DNA of 32,106 bases, taken from the NCBI GenBank assembly GCA_030267965.1, contig BRYA01000195.1, forward strand, positions 1 to 32,106, read 5' to 3'. The notes under the pieces are model-generated. The model had not been told where the DNA came from. It ran no database searches and saw only the letters and a program-made list of their open reading frames with translations. Origin of the DNA: Triparma columacea. Its lineage: Eukaryota > Sar > Bolidophyceae > Parmales > Triparmaceae. The stretch's first letter is position 1. Each line of letters starts with the position of its first letter. Made by a program: the position numbers and the translations under genes. Shown piece after piece: positions 31,022-32,106 of the stretch.

Positions 31022-31284
31022 TGAAGGGGAGGAGAGGCGCGATGGCGCGAATGAACGCGAAGCAAAAGGGGATTAATAAACAACGTGGAGTAGTAAATGA
31101 ATGGTTAAAAAAACTGTGTTGTTCAGTTTCACAGAGAGAGAAGCAGAAAGAAGACAGCAGAACACTCTCACAACAGGATTCCAAAATCTTGTAAATAATC
31201 TCTTTTGCGTCCCCAAATTGTCGCAAATTTCGTCAGAGCTTACCCTTAACATCCGAGCAACTCTCGTCTCTGGGTAGTATCGTG
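31022..31284. promoter_or_regulatory. Intergenic region between Pat1 and the transmembrane RING gene
   Basis: 263 bp between two plus-strand genes. It contains A-rich DNA with GGGATTAATAAA at about 31069-31080, which could act as the Pat1 polyadenylation signal. The promoter of the next gene should lie in its right part. No gene is seen. Confidence 0.45.
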
Positions 31285-32015
31285 ATGCAGCCATCATCAG
31301 CATCCCATAATCCCCCCCCTGCCCCCGCCCTAACAGGTTCTGATGTAGTTGTTGTTCCTACCTCTTCCTCCGGTCCCGTTCAATCCCCCCCTTTAGATTT
31401 CCTCGTCCCCGGTCCCACCCGCTCCCCTCCTTCGCCCCGCGAGGTCCAATTAACCCCCGGTGATGTCCTCACTCAACGGTTAAGGGTATTCTTCGGGGTC
31501 ATCACATGCTGCATACTACCCACCGTCAGCACGCTCGTCGCGCTGCTGCTGTACTCTGTCATCGTCATGACGGAGCAGGAGAGGGAGCTGGACTGCAATG
31601 GGGGCGTTAGGGTCTACCTTGTGAGCGCGGTTTTCGTCATCTTTTATACGCCTAACCACAGGTACTTCAAGAAACGATTCCTGGATTACTCGAGGGAAAG
31701 GGACGGGGGCAATAGGCCGTGGAGCGTCCTGGTCGCCGACAGGGTCTTCCAGTTCATGTTCTTAATGTACATTTGCATGGGTTTCACATTAGTAAGCGTG
31801 TCCGAAGGGTGCAACGACAAGCTCTGGAACAGCGTTTTCGCCGTCATCGTAGCGCAGAGCGTGCTGGTCGGCCTCCTGCTCCTCCCGCTCTTCTGCGTGC
31901 CTTGCATCTTCGTTTATCTGCTAAGGTCGGGCGTGGGGGTGGGGGTGAGGCGCGTTTCAGTCCCACAGGGGTTGAGCAAGACTGCCGCGGAAGCCATTCC
32001 GATAATAGATTACAG
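31285..32015 (+). CDS. Plant-type transmembrane RING E3 ligase, N-terminal part (RING beyond window)
   Basis: ATG 31285 starts a Pro/Ser/Val-rich head, then four membrane helices: ITCCILPTVSTLVALLLYSV, VRVYLVSAVFVIFYT, FQFMFLMYICMGFTLVSV and a long C-terminal pair region ending LFCVPCIFVYLL. The pattern RVYLV, W/LW between helices, then PCI...L and GLSKTAAEAIPIIDY copies the region just before the RING in Arabidopsis At1g12760-like ligases (CLPCI, GASK..ID.LP..KF). The frame stops at 32023-32025, but TACAG|GTGTGT at 32016 is a plausible donor, so the RING exon probably lies to the right of the window. If the stop is real, the protein is a RING-less membrane protein of 246 aa. Confidence 0.75.
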
Positions 32016-32025
32016 GTGTGTATAG

Positions 32026-32106
32026 GTTTGCGGGGGGGGGTGGGGGGGGTGATTAGAGGGGGGGGGGCTGATTAGAGGGGGGGGGGGGTGATTAGAGGGG
32101 GTGGGG
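32026..32106 (+). repeat. G-rich tandem repeat at the right edge
   Basis: The unit tgattagag followed by 8-12 G occurs three to four times between 32050 and 32106. It probably lies in an intron of the transmembrane RING gene. The G runs could form quadruplexes and may have ended the assembly here. Confidence 0.75.

Noticed and set aside
1..32106. tRNA, rRNA or other structural RNA genes
   Set aside because: No GGTTCGAAYCC-type T-arm with matching cloverleaf or conserved rRNA block was found by eye on either strand. A covariance-model scan would be decisive.

Overview
This is nuclear DNA of a eukaryote with short spliceosomal introns (GTGAG/GTAAG donors, CTAAC/CTAAT-type branch sites, pyrimidine-rich acceptors). 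A dynein light chain, a plant-type transmembrane RING protein, and a uroporphyrinogen decarboxylase with an N-terminal leader fit a flagellate photosynthetic protist. My best guess is a stramenopile alga of the bolidophyte/Parmales kind, but this is inference from gene style and not shown by a marker. The left end carries CCCTAA-containing 19-bp repeats, so the window probably starts at or near a chromosome end. Exon coordinates were derived by hand from reading frame and splice sites; every multi-exon model below keeps phase across all junctions.

Layout. 1-1178 is subtelomeric repeat and pyrimidine-rich low-complexity DNA. 1179-10259 (minus) reads as one 16-exon gene for a roughly 2,480-residue cell-surface protein: a basic N-terminus and signal anchor, a long extracellular part built from phase-1 exons (several duplicated), a membrane hairpin, PMP-like beta-helix repeats, long ephrin-receptor-like Cys-rich arrays and about five C-terminal membrane spans. 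From 10580 on, ordinary housekeeping genes are tightly packed: insulin-degrading enzyme (+), Tctex1 dynein light chain (-), DUF423/TMEM256 (+), uroporphyrinogen decarboxylase (-), secreted GH10 xylanase (+), RluA-type pseudouridine synthase (+), Patched/NPC1-like sterol-sensing transporter (-), RING protein (+), small SUMO-interaction-motif protein (+), LOG-family phosphoribohydrolase (-), Pat1 decapping activator (+) and, cut by the right edge, a transmembrane RING ligase (+).

The genes do not form a pathway. They alternate in divergent and convergent pairs with intergenic gaps of about 90-500 bp, so several pairs must share promoters. The most unusual material is the subtelomeric gene: symmetrical phase-1 exons, tandem exon duplication, poly-Lys and poly-Glu microsatellites inside coding exons, and near-identical repeats. 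This looks like a fast-evolving surface protein assembled by exon shuffling. A second signal worth following is sequence similarity among introns, including between unrelated genes.
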